From assembly GCF_013409365.1 (NCBI RefSeq), contig NZ_JACCBA010000001.1, positions 8,928,001 through 8,992,000 of the forward strand: a stretch of DNA of 64,000 nt, written 5' to 3'. The notes under the pieces were generated by a model. It searched no databases, was not told the DNA's origin, and saw only the letters and a program-made list of their open reading frames with translations. The position numbers and the translations under genes are program-made. Position 1 is the first letter of the stretch. Every line of letters begins with the position of its first letter. The stretch is from Actinomadura luteofluorescens (GTDB lineage Bacteria; Actinomycetota; Actinomycetes; Streptosporangiales; Streptosporangiaceae). Positions 27,399-35,789 of the stretch are shown here, piece by piece.

Positions 27399-28918
27399 AG
27401 GGGCCGGTACTCGAACCAGGCGAAGTCGGCGCGGCCGCCGCCCGTCCGGCCGTTGGACGTGGCGTAGAGGCCGATGTAGGCGCCGGTGAAACCGCCCGCG
27501 ACCTGGCTGCTGAGCAGGTCGCCGTCCACCGGGCCGCCGAGCGGGGTCCACTCGTCCGGCGCCGCGCCGTAGAACGCCTGGTACCAGCGTCCGTGCGCCT
27601 CGAAGCCCAGCCGGACGGGCCCCGGGACGGCGGGGCCCGCGGCGAGCACGGTCTCGACCCCCTGCTCGCGTTTGACCAGGCGCAGCCCTTGGCTCGTGGA
27701 CACGAGCAGGACGTGGAAGTCGTTGTTCTGGACGAGGGCGAGCCCGGCCCACTCATCACCGGCCGGTGCGAAGTCGAGCGAGGTGAACGCGGCGAAGTCC
27801 GGGTGCTGCTGGCGCCGCCCGAGGAACGACGGGTTGGCCACGTCGGCGAGCGTTTCCGGACGGGCGCGAAGCCTCAGGTGCCCGGGGCGCTCAGTCAGGC
27901 TCCACCAGCGTTCGCGCGGCGTCCGCGGCATGTTCCAGGCCGGGCCCAGTTCGGGCCCGTCGAAGTGGTCGCAGGCCGGGGCGGCCGGCCACGGGTGCGC
28001 CGGCAGCGACGGGGACGGGTGGTTCGGCTCGACCCGCCCGCCGGTCACCGGCCAGCCGTCCTCCCAGGTGACCGGGGTCAGGAACGTCTCCCGGCCGAGG
28101 GCGCACCGGTCGAGGTGGTGCGGGCGCATCGCGAGCAGCACCATCCACCACTCGCCGTCCGGCGTGTCCACGAGGTCGGCGTGCCCGGCCCCGACGATCG
28201 GATGCCCGGCCCCGAGGTTGCGGTGCGTGAGCACCGGGTTGCGCGGGTTCCCCTCGTAGGGGCCCGTGACGGCATCGGCGCGGGCGACCGTCACGGCATG
28301 GTCGTGGGCGGTGCCGCCCTCGGCCGTGAGCAGCACGTACCGGTCATCGATCTTGTAGAGGTGGGAGCCCTCGGACCAGATCGCCCCCTTCACGGCGCCG
28401 TCCCAGATCACGTGCTCGTCGCCGGTCAGGGCGAGGGCGGACGGGTCGAACTCGCGCAGCCAGATCTCGGTGTGGCCCTCGTAGCGGTCCGTGGGCCGGG
28501 TGCCGGTGCACCACGCGCGGCCGTCGTCGTCGAAGAACAGCGACGGGTCGATGCCGTCGCCGTCCAGCCGGTGCGCGTCCGACCACGGCCCGGCGGGATC
28601 GGACGCGGTCATCACGAAGTGCCCCGACCACCGCGTCCCGTCCACCAGCGTGCAGACCAGGTAGAAGGTGCCGTCGTGGTGGCGCAGCGTCGGCGCGTAC
28701 AGGCCGCCGGACGCCGGGACGCCGTCCAGCGGCAGCTGCCCGGCCCGGTCGAGCGCGTGCCCGATCTGACGCCAGTGCACGAGGTCGCGGCTGTGGAACA
28801 CCGGCAGCCCGGGAAACCACTCGAAGGTCGACGTCACGAGGTAGAAGTCGGCCCCCACGCGGCAGACCGACGGGTCGGGGTGGCAACCCGGCAGGACGGG
28901 ATTGGCGAACGCGCTCAC
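27395..28918 (-). CDS. GH43 family beta-xylosidase / alpha-arabinofuranosidase
   Basis: 507 residues without signal peptide, so cytoplasmic. The five-bladed propeller holds the catalytic base in HPDPSV (Asp15), the pKa-modulating Asp in GIDPSLFFDDDG, and the acid in IWSEGSHLYK. A C-terminal beta-sandwich (about residues 320-507, from CDHFDGPELGPAWNMPR) is the usual companion in GH43 xylosidases. It cleaves xylose or arabinose from imported oligosaccharides. GTG start overlapping the GH3 stop by 4 bases places it in a LacI-GH3-GH43 operon. Confidence 0.92.
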   Translation of the reverse strand: MSAFANPVLPGCHPDPSVCRVGADFYLVTSTFEWFPGLPVFHSRDLVHWRQIGHALDRAGQLPLDGVPASGGLYAPTLRHHDGTFYLVCTLVDGTRWSGHFVMTASDPAGPWSDAHRLDGDGIDPSLFFDDDGRAWCTGTRPTDRYEGHTEIWLREFDPSALALTGDEHVIWDGAVKGAIWSEGSHLYKIDDRYVLLTAEGGTAHDHAVTVARADAVTGPYEGNPRNPVLTHRNLGAGHPIVGAGHADLVDTPDGEWWMVLLAMRPHHLDRCALGRETFLTPVTWEDGWPVTGGRVEPNHPSPSLPAHPWPAAPACDHFDGPELGPAWNMPRTPRERWWSLTERPGHLRLRARPETLADVANPSFLGRRQQHPDFAAFTSLDFAPAGDEWAGLALVQNNDFHVLLVSTSQGLRLVKREQGVETVLAAGPAVPGPVRLGFEAHGRWYQAFYGAAPDEWTPLGGPVDGDLLSSQVAGGFTGAYIGLYATSNGRTGGGRADFAWFEYRPL

Positions 28919-31236
28919 AGCGGGGTGACCTCCACCGGGACGGTGAGGACGCGGTCCGGGCCGAGCTCGCGGACGGGCCCGTCGAGCGTGAACGCGCCGC
29001 GTAGAGGCAGGTCGGCGCTCGAGCGTCCCACCGAGACCTCGATGACGCCGGGCTCGACGATGCGCCGCAGGTCCGGCCCGGTGAAGGAGGTCCGGTCGGC
29101 GTGCACCCGGAACGCGACCCGCGCCGCCTCGCCCGGCTCCAGCCGGACCCTGGCCCACCCGGCGAGCCAGCGCGCGGGCCGCACCACCGAGGCGACCGGG
29201 TCGGACAGGTACAGCTGCGCCACCTCCGTTCCGGCGCGTTCCCCGGTGTTCCGGACGACCGCGCTGACCGTCACCGCCCCGTCGGTCGCCGCGCGCTCGT
29301 CCGCGCGCAGGTCCCCGTACTCGAACGAGGTCCAGGTCAGCCCGTGGCCGAACGGGTAGAGGGGGACGGGGTCGACCACGCTCCAGTCGTGCCCGCCGTC
29401 CATCAGCGACCGCAGGTAGGTGACCGGCGGGCCGGACGCGCGGCGCGGCACGCTGATCGGCATCCGCCCCGACGGCGCGACCCGGCCCGACAGGACGCCC
29501 GCGACGGCTCCGCCCCCCTCCTCGCCGGGGAAGAACGCCTGCACGACGGCGGCGGCCCGGTCGGCGAGGGCCTCGATCGCGTACGGGCGCCCGGTCAGCA
29601 TCACGATGACCGTGGGCGTTCCGGTGTCCAGGACGGCCGCGGCCAGCTCGGCCTGCCGTCCCGGCAGCGCGAGCGTCTCGGCGTCGCAGCCCTCGCCCGA
29701 CGTGCCGCGGCCGAAGAGCCCCGCCCGGTCGCCGAGGGCGAGCACGCACACCTCGGCCTCGCGCGCCGCCGCGACGGCCGCCTCGATGTCGGCGTCCTCG
29801 GCGACGAACACGTCGTGCGAGCCCGCGACCCGCACGCCGGGCAGCTCGGCGCGCACCGCGTCCGCCAGCGTCGGGATCCGCACGCCGAGCGGCATCTCCG
29901 GATGCTGGCGGCCCACGTGGCTCGGGAACGTGTAGCAGCCCAGCATCGCGAACGGGTCGTCCGCCAGCGGCCCCGCCAGCACCACACCGGCGCCGGAGCG
30001 CAGCGGCAGCACGCCGTCGTTCGCCAGCAGGACGACCGACTCCTCGGCCAGCCGCCGGGCCAGCGCTCTGTGCTCCGGAGGGTCGAGGTCCGGCTCCGCC
30101 GCGGCGTCCCCGGCGGGCGCGCCGTCCAGGAGCCCGAGCTCGGCCTTGAGCGTCAGGACGCGGCCGGCGGCGCGGTCGAGGAGATCCTCGGGCACGTCCC
30201 CCCGCCGGACCATCTCGATCAGCGGATCGCCGTAGCAGCGGACGGTCGGCAGCTCCATGTCGATCCCGGCGCGCAGCGCCAGCGCGGCGGCCTCGCCGCG
30301 CGACCCGGCCACCCGGTGCCGGCTCTCCAGGAACGAGATGCCGAAGTAGTCGGCGACGACGACGCCCGCGAAGCCGAGCTCCTCGCGCAGCAGACCGGTC
30401 AGCAGGCGCTCGTCGGCCGCGGCGGGCATCCCGTCCACGTCGGTGTAGGAGTGCATGACCGAGCGGGCGCCGCCGTCGCGCACCGCCATCACGAACGGCT
30501 CCAGCACGACGTCGGCGAACTCGCGCGGGCCGATCGGCGTCGGCGCCATGTTCCGCCCGGCGCGGGAGGCGGAGTAGCCGGCGAAGTGCTTGAGCGTGGT
30601 GACGATGCCGGACCGCTCCAGGGCCCTCACGTAGGCCGTGCCGAGCACGCCGGTGAGATACGGATCCTCGCCGATGCACTCCTCCGTGCGGCCCCAGCGG
30701 GCGTCGCGGACGACGTCCAGCACGGGCGCGAGCCCCTGGTGGACGCCTGCCGCGCGCATGCTCGACCCGATCGCGGCGGCCATCTCCGCGACCAGGTCGG
30801 GGTCGAAGGTGGCGCCCCACGCGGGCGGGCTGGGGAACACGGTGGCGCCCCACGTCATGAAGCCGTTGAGGCACTCCTCGTGCGCGATCGCCGGGATGCC
30901 GAACCGGTTGCCCGCGGCGACGCGGCCCTGCAGCTCGCGGAGGCGGGAGGCGCCCTCGGCCGCCGCGACCGGCACGGTGCCGAACACGCGGGTGAGCTGG
31001 CCGAGGCCGCGGTCCAGGATCTCCTCCAGGCGCGGGGCGGTCTCGTGGGAGTCGTCCTCCATCGGCGCCACGGGCTCGCCCGGCCCGGCCGGGACCGCCC
31101 AGAAACCGGCGAGCTGCCCCGCCTTCTCCTCGGGTGTCATCCGGGCCAGCAGGTCGGCGACCCGCTCGGCGACCGGCAGCCCGCGGTCCTGCCAGGGACC
31201 GCGGACCGCGCTCGGGGCCGGGACGGCTTCGGTCAT
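28915..31236 (-). CDS. GH3 family beta-xylosidase / beta-glucosidase
   Basis: 773 residues, no signal peptide. The TIM barrel has KHFAGYSASRAGRN with the substrate-binding Lys-His and the nucleophile Asp in GVVVADYFGISF; a second alpha/beta domain (SVVLLANDGVLPLR onward) and a C-terminal fibronectin-III-like domain (GTEVAQLYLSDP) complete the usual GH3 three-domain plan. It hydrolyses xylo- or cello-oligosaccharides in the cytoplasm. Overlaps of 4 bases at both ends tie it to the LacI regulator and GH43 genes; the neighbouring importer suggests xylobiose-type substrates. Confidence 0.93.
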   Translation of the reverse strand: MTEAVPAPSAVRGPWQDRGLPVAERVADLLARMTPEEKAGQLAGFWAVPAGPGEPVAPMEDDSHETAPRLEEILDRGLGQLTRVFGTVPVAAAEGASRLRELQGRVAAGNRFGIPAIAHEECLNGFMTWGATVFPSPPAWGATFDPDLVAEMAAAIGSSMRAAGVHQGLAPVLDVVRDARWGRTEECIGEDPYLTGVLGTAYVRALERSGIVTTLKHFAGYSASRAGRNMAPTPIGPREFADVVLEPFVMAVRDGGARSVMHSYTDVDGMPAAADERLLTGLLREELGFAGVVVADYFGISFLESRHRVAGSRGEAAALALRAGIDMELPTVRCYGDPLIEMVRRGDVPEDLLDRAAGRVLTLKAELGLLDGAPAGDAAAEPDLDPPEHRALARRLAEESVVLLANDGVLPLRSGAGVVLAGPLADDPFAMLGCYTFPSHVGRQHPEMPLGVRIPTLADAVRAELPGVRVAGSHDVFVAEDADIEAAVAAAREAEVCVLALGDRAGLFGRGTSGEGCDAETLALPGRQAELAAAVLDTGTPTVIVMLTGRPYAIEALADRAAAVVQAFFPGEEGGGAVAGVLSGRVAPSGRMPISVPRRASGPPVTYLRSLMDGGHDWSVVDPVPLYPFGHGLTWTSFEYGDLRADERAATDGAVTVSAVVRNTGERAGTEVAQLYLSDPVASVVRPARWLAGWARVRLEPGEAARVAFRVHADRTSFTGPDLRRIVEPGVIEVSVGRSSADLPLRGAFTLDGPVRELGPDRVLTVPVEVTPL

Positions 31237-32318
31237 CGCTCCTCCGTGGGGGGCGGCGAGGTGGGGGACGGCGGGACCGGGGGCGGCGGCGCGGTGGAGG
31301 CGCGCACGCGCAGGTCGGTGGCCAGTTCCACGCGGGGGGTCAGCGGCGGCCGTCCGTCCAGGAGCTGGAGCAGGGTGCGGGCCGCGACGCGGCCCATCTC
31401 CTCCAGCGGCTGCCGGACGGTCGTGAGCGGCGGCGACAGCCACTCGCAGGTGGGCAGGTCGTCGAAGCCGACGACGCTCAGGTCCTCGGGGATGCGCAGC
31501 CCGGCGAGCCGGGCCGCCTGGTAGGCGCCCATGGCCTGCTCGTCGCTGCCCGCGAAGACCGCGGTGGGCGGCTCTGGCAGCGCCAGCAGCTCCCGGGTGC
31601 GGGCGTAGCCGCCCCGGTGGTGGAAGTCGCCGTACCGGACGAGCTCGCGGTCGACCTCGATCCCGGCGCGCTCCAGCGCGGTCCGGTAGCCGTCCACGCG
31701 GGCCTGCGTGCAGAGCATGTCGGCGGGCCCGCCGATCATGGCGATGCGGCGGTGGCCGAGCCCGATCAGGTGCTCGGTCGCGGCCAGCCCGCCCGCCCAG
31801 TTGGTGGCGCCGACGCTGGCGATCTCGGCGTCCGGCAGGTTCACCGGATCGACCAGGACGAGCCCGACGCCGGCCCGCTCCAGCTGCTCGCGCTGGCGGC
31901 GCGTCATCCGGGACGTCACCAGGATGACCCCGTCGCTGTGGTGCAGCGCGGGCAGGTTCTGCCAGCTCGGCGGCCGGGCGTCGTCCTCGCGCACCAGCGA
32001 GACGACCACGCCGGTGCCGTGCTCGGCGCACTCGGCCTCCACCCCGCGCAGGATCTCCACCGCCCAGGGGCTGTCCAGCCCGGCCAGGACCAGGTCGATC
32101 AGGCCGGACCTGCGGGCGCGCCGGGACCCGCCGGGGCCCGGGTAGTTGTGGGTGCGCAGCAGCGCCTCAACGCGCTCGCGGGTCGCGGCGGCCACGTCGG
32201 TACGGCCGTTGAGGACCTTGGAGACCGTGGCGGGGGACACCCCCGCCTCGGACGCGATCAGTGCCAGGGTCGGCCGGGACGGGGGGTCCGGCATCTCGTC
32301 GGTGGTGCGCACGGGCAC
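31233..32318 (-). CDS. LacI-family regulator of the xylo-oligosaccharide operons (BxlR-like)
   Basis: 361 residues. The N-terminal LacI helix-turn-helix reads TLALIASEAGVSPATVSKVLNG, followed by the hinge and a periplasmic-binding-like sugar domain (LIDLVLAGLDSPWAVEILRG ... FDDLPTCEWLSPPLTTVRQP). The GTG at 32318 is supported by GGAGGAG nine bases upstream. It is divergent from the ABC importer genes and leads the GH3-GH43 operon, the arrangement of the bxl cluster of Streptomyces, where BxlR represses until xylobiose is present. That equivalence is inferred. Confidence 0.9.
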   Translation of the reverse strand: MPVRTTDEMPDPPSRPTLALIASEAGVSPATVSKVLNGRTDVAAATRERVEALLRTHNYPGPGGSRRARRSGLIDLVLAGLDSPWAVEILRGVEAECAEHGTGVVVSLVREDDARPPSWQNLPALHHSDGVILVTSRMTRRQREQLERAGVGLVLVDPVNLPDAEIASVGATNWAGGLAATEHLIGLGHRRIAMIGGPADMLCTQARVDGYRTALERAGIEVDRELVRYGDFHHRGGYARTRELLALPEPPTAVFAGSDEQAMGAYQAARLAGLRIPEDLSVVGFDDLPTCEWLSPPLTTVRQPLEEMGRVAARTLLQLLDGRPPLTPRVELATDLRVRASTAPPPPVPPSPTSPPPTEER

Positions 32319-32342
32319 GCTTCTCTCCTCCCCGAGGAAACG

Positions 32343-32362
32343 ATTGCGAACAGTATCGCAAT
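32343..32362. promoter_or_regulatory. palindromic operator upstream of the LacI gene
   Basis: ATTGCGA-N6-TCGCAAT is a perfect 7-bp dyad 24 bases upstream of the LacI start. With one extra base on one side, the dyad extends outward to GAAAC/GTTTC (32337-32367). The position suits autoregulation by the LacI protein. Confidence 0.55.
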
Positions 32363-32432
32363 GTTTCGCTCGCTCCTAGTCCCGGTCCAGGAGTTATCAA
32401 GCGTTTCATTTAGGTCACTCGCGGTCGAAGCC

Positions 32433-32461
32433 TTGACCGTGAGGGGGCCCTTTCTTAGAGT
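32433..32461 (+). promoter_or_regulatory. promoter of the sugar ABC importer operon
   Basis: TTGACC (32433-32438) and TAGAGT (32456-32461) are separated by 17 bases, 5/6 and 4/6 matches to the housekeeping -35/-10 consensus. The predicted start lies just before the CGAAA-AG-TTTCG repeat. Confidence 0.6.
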
Positions 32462-32490
32462 TCCACGGCAACGGCAAGCCCGAAGAATTT

Positions 32491-32502
32491 CGAAAAGTTT
32501 CG
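32491..32502. promoter_or_regulatory. CGAAA-AG-TTTCG operator candidate in the importer leader
   Basis: A 5-bp inverted repeat inside a longer TTTCGAAAAGTTTCGAA stretch, about 30 bases after the -10 element and 60 bases before the binding-protein gene. CGAA/TTCG dyads are the type of site bound by LacI-family repressors of xylobiose genes; a repressor here would block transcript elongation or initiation. Confidence 0.45.
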
Positions 32503-32562
32503 AACGAGCGGTCCCGTCCCACCGCTCCCGGCCGAGCCCACCCCCCGATCCAGGAGGCCATC

Positions 32563-33861
32563 ATGGGCATCCCACCGCTGTCGCGCCGTTCCCTCCTCAC
32601 CGCAGTCTCCGCGGGCGCCGTCCTGGCCGCCGCCGCGCCCCTGCTCGCCGCCTGCGGCGACGGCGACTCCGGATCGGGAGGCAAGGTGACCGTCGAGTGG
32701 ATGGACATCGCGACGACCGAGCCGTCCAAGTCGCTCTATCCGCAGATAGCCAAGGCCTACGAGGCCGCGCACCCGAACGTCAGGATCAAGCTCACCAACC
32801 TGGAGAACGAGGCCTACAAGTCGAAGATGACGGCGCTGGTCGCCTCCGGGAAACTGCCGGACGTCTTCGTGACGTGGGGCGGCGGCGTGCTCAAGCAGCA
32901 GGTCGACGCGGGGCTGGTGAAGGACATCACCTCCGACGGGGCGAGCCTGCTCGGCACCATCACGCCGGTGTCGCAGAAGGCCTACCAGTTCGACGGCAAG
33001 ACCTACGCCGTCCCGTACGACATGGGCATGGTGGGCTTCTGGTACAACAAGCGGCACTTCGCCAAGGCCGGGATCAAGGACACCCCGAAGACCTGGGCGG
33101 AGCTCCTGGACGCCGTCCGCAAGCTGAAGGGCGCCGGGGTCACCCCCGTCGCGCTGGCCGGCAAGGACAAGTGGCCCGGCCACTACTACTGGGCCTACCT
33201 GGCGATGCGCGTCGGCGGCATGCCCGCGATGGAGCAGGCCGCCAAGTCCAACGACTTCACCGCCCCGGCGTTCGTCCAGGCCGGACAGCACCTCAAGGAA
33301 CTGGTCGACCTCCAGCCCTTCCAGAGCGGCTTCCAGAACGCCGGCTACGACGCGCCCGGCGGACAGGCCGCCACCATGGGCGCCGGGAAGGCCGGCATGG
33401 AACTGATGGGGCAGTGGGCCCCGTCGGTGGAGAAGGACGCCTCCGGCAAGGGCATCGGCGACGACCTCGGCTGGTTCCCGTTCCCGACCGTCGACGGAGG
33501 CCAGGGCGCGGTGACCGACGTGTTCGGCGGCGGCAACGGCCACGCGCTCAGCAAGGGCGCCCCCAAGGAGGCACTGGACTTCCTGACGTTCCTGATGAAC
33601 GCCGAGAACGAGCGCAAGCTCGTCTCCTCGGGCGCCTTCATGCCCGTCGTCAAGGGAGCCGAGAGCGCGCTGGACGACCCGAACCGCAAGCAGGTCGCGC
33701 AGGCGCTGGACGGCTCCAGCGGGTTCCAGCTCTATTTGGACCAGGCCTTCCCGCCCGCCGTCGGGCAGCAGGTCAACGACAGCGTCGCCGCCCTCGTCGG
33801 CGGCAAGGGCACTCCGGAAGAGGTCACCCGGCAGGTCACCAAGGCGGCCAAGAGCCAATGA
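32563..33861 (+). CDS. sugar ABC transporter substrate-binding lipoprotein (xylobiose-type)
   Basis: 432 residues. The signal peptide carries a twin-arginine-like SRRSLL and the lipobox LAAC, so the protein is probably exported folded and lipidated. The mature part is a cluster-B (MalE-like) binding protein: PDVFVTWGGGVLKQQVDAGLV, YAVPYDMGMVGFWYNKRHF, and a C-terminal FLMNAENERKLVSSGAFMPV. The neighbouring GH3 and GH43 genes and LacI regulator point to xylo-oligosaccharides. ATGA overlap with the first permease gene. Confidence 0.92.
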   Translation: MGIPPLSRRSLLTAVSAGAVLAAAAPLLAACGDGDSGSGGKVTVEWMDIATTEPSKSLYPQIAKAYEAAHPNVRIKLTNLENEAYKSKMTALVASGKLPDVFVTWGGGVLKQQVDAGLVKDITSDGASLLGTITPVSQKAYQFDGKTYAVPYDMGMVGFWYNKRHFAKAGIKDTPKTWAELLDAVRKLKGAGVTPVALAGKDKWPGHYYWAYLAMRVGGMPAMEQAAKSNDFTAPAFVQAGQHLKELVDLQPFQSGFQNAGYDAPGGQAATMGAGKAGMELMGQWAPSVEKDASGKGIGDDLGWFPFPTVDGGQGAVTDVFGGGNGHALSKGAPKEALDFLTFLMNAENERKLVSSGAFMPVVKGAESALDDPNRKQVAQALDGSSGFQLYLDQAFPPAVGQQVNDSVAALVGGKGTPEEVTRQVTKAAKSQ

Positions 33862-34862
33862 CCTCCACGTTCCGCGGGTCCGCCCCGACCGACGACCGGC
33901 CGCGGCCCGCCGTGCGGGCCCCGCGGGGGCGGGCCCGCGGCGCGCCGGCGGGCCGGCGGCTGCGCGGCTGGATGTCCGCCACCTGGTTCCTCCTCCCGGC
34001 GCTGCTGCTGTTCCTGTTCTTCGTGCTGATCCCGATCTTCGTCGCGTTCTACACGAGCTTCTTCACCTGGGGCGGCTTCGGCCGGCCGGAGGACTTCGCC
34101 GGCCTGGACAACTACCGGAAGCTGGCCGGCGACCCCGTCTTCCGCGGCGACCTGTGGCGCGGCCTCTTCCTGGTCGTCCTGTCGATCGCCGTCCAGCTGC
34201 CGGTCGCGCTCGGCACGGCCGTCCTGCTGAACCAGCGGATGCGCGGCCGCGCCGTCTACCGGGCGGTCTTCTTCGCGCCCTACATCCTGTCCGAGGTGAT
34301 CGCCGGAGTGCTGTTCGGCATCATCTTCCTGCCGGGCACCGGGCTCGCCGACACGCTCGTCCGGGACCTGCCGCTCGTCGGCGGCCTCGCAGGCGGCTGG
34401 TTCTCCGACGCCGGCACCGCGCTGCCCACGCTGTTCGCCGTCATGACCTGGAAGTACTTCGGCTTCCACATGATGATCTACCTCGCCGGGCTGCAGGGCA
34501 TCCCGCCGGAGGTGCTGGAGGCGGCCTCGATCGACGGGGCCGGCCCGTGGCGGAGATTCCGCGGCGTCACGCTGCCGCTGCTCGCGCCGACGCTGCGGAT
34601 CAGCGTGTTCCTGTCCGTCATCGGCTCGATCCAGCTGTTCGACCTCGTGTGGGTCACCACGACCGGCGGGCCGACGCATTCCACGGAGACGATGGCCGTC
34701 ACCATGTTCCAGTTCGGGTTCAAGCGGTACCAGATGGGCTACGCGAGCGCGATCAGCGTGGCCATGTTCCTCATCAGCATGGTCTTCTCCCTGCTCTACC
34801 AGCGCTACGCGCTGCGCCGCGACCTGCAGGGCGCCGTCACCTCCGCGGGAGGCCGCCGATGA
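33858..34862 (+). CDS. sugar ABC transporter permease (MalF-like)
   Basis: 334 residues: a basic, Pro/Arg-rich N-terminus of about 40 residues, then six membrane segments and the cytoplasmic EAA loop EAASIDGAGPWRRFRGVTLP that docks the ATPase. Start ATG at 33858 overlaps the stop of the binding-protein gene. It pairs with the next gene as the membrane channel. Confidence 0.93.
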   Translation: MTSTFRGSAPTDDRPRPAVRAPRGRARGAPAGRRLRGWMSATWFLLPALLLFLFFVLIPIFVAFYTSFFTWGGFGRPEDFAGLDNYRKLAGDPVFRGDLWRGLFLVVLSIAVQLPVALGTAVLLNQRMRGRAVYRAVFFAPYILSEVIAGVLFGIIFLPGTGLADTLVRDLPLVGGLAGGWFSDAGTALPTLFAVMTWKYFGFHMMIYLAGLQGIPPEVLEAASIDGAGPWRRFRGVTLPLLAPTLRISVFLSVIGSIQLFDLVWVTTTGGPTHSTETMAVTMFQFGFKRYQMGYASAISVAMFLISMVFSLLYQRYALRRDLQGAVTSAGGRR

Positions 34863-35686
34863 GGGCAAGCCTCGCGCGGAGCGCGTCCCGGCACACCCTG
34901 GTCTGGGTGCTCGGCTCCTTCATCGTCGTGCCGCTGCTGTACGCGGTCGTCTCCGGCTTCAAGACCACGGGCGACCTCACCACGGACCCGGTCGGGCTCC
35001 CCTCGCCCTGGAAGGTGTCGAACTACACGGGCATCCTGTCGTCCGGCGACTTCTGGCGGCAGATCGGCAACAGCGTGATGATCGCCGTGGCCACCACGGT
35101 GCTCACCGTCGCGGCGGCGGCGCTCGCGGCGTTCGCCTTCGCCCGCTACGCCTTCCGGGGCCGGGAGTTCTTCTTCACGCTGTTCGCGGCCGGCCTGATG
35201 TTCCCGCCCGCCGTGGCGGTGCTCCCGCTGTTCGTCCTGCTGCGCTCGTTCGGGCTGCTGGACGACCCGCTCGGGGTCATCCTGCCGCAGGCCGCGTTCG
35301 CGCTGCCCATCACGATCATCATCCTGCGCTCGTTCTTCCGGACGATCCCCGCGGAGCTGGAGGAGGCCGCCATCATGGACGGCTGCAGCCGGTTCGGGTT
35401 CTTCTGGCGCATCCTGCTGCCGATGGCCAGGCCCGCCCTCGGCACGGTGTCCGTCCTCGCCATCGTGACGAGCTGGAACAACTTCTTCCTCCCGCTGCTC
35501 GTCCTGGCCGACCCGAAGTGGCAGACGATCCCCGTCGGCATCCAGCAGTTCCAGGGGCAGTACTCGACGAACTACGCGCTCGTCATCGCCTACATCGTGC
35601 TGGCGATGGTGCCCGCCGTCGCCTTCTACGCGGTGGCCGAGCGCCAGCTGATCGGAGGTCTCACCGCGGGCGCCACGAAGGGCTGA
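34859..35686 (+). CDS. sugar ABC transporter permease (MalG-like)
   Basis: 275 residues, six membrane segments, with the EAA loop EEAAIMDGCSRFGFFWRILLP. The gene overlaps the preceding one by ATGA. No ATP-binding subunit follows: in actinobacteria, importers of this class usually share the MsiK ATPase encoded elsewhere, which would explain the absence here. After it, 35687-35789 holds no gene or recognisable operator. Confidence 0.93.
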   Translation: MRASLARSASRHTLVWVLGSFIVVPLLYAVVSGFKTTGDLTTDPVGLPSPWKVSNYTGILSSGDFWRQIGNSVMIAVATTVLTVAAAALAAFAFARYAFRGREFFFTLFAAGLMFPPAVAVLPLFVLLRSFGLLDDPLGVILPQAAFALPITIIILRSFFRTIPAELEEAAIMDGCSRFGFFWRILLPMARPALGTVSVLAIVTSWNNFFLPLLVLADPKWQTIPVGIQQFQGQYSTNYALVIAYIVLAMVPAVAFYAVAERQLIGGLTAGATKG

Positions 35687-35789
35687 GCCCCGCGGCCGAT
35701 GAAAGCCTGAAAGGCCCGTTCACCGGCCGCGCGGGGCGGGGTTAGCGTCCGCTGGACAGGACTCTCCTCGGCCCGGTGACGGGAGGAAC

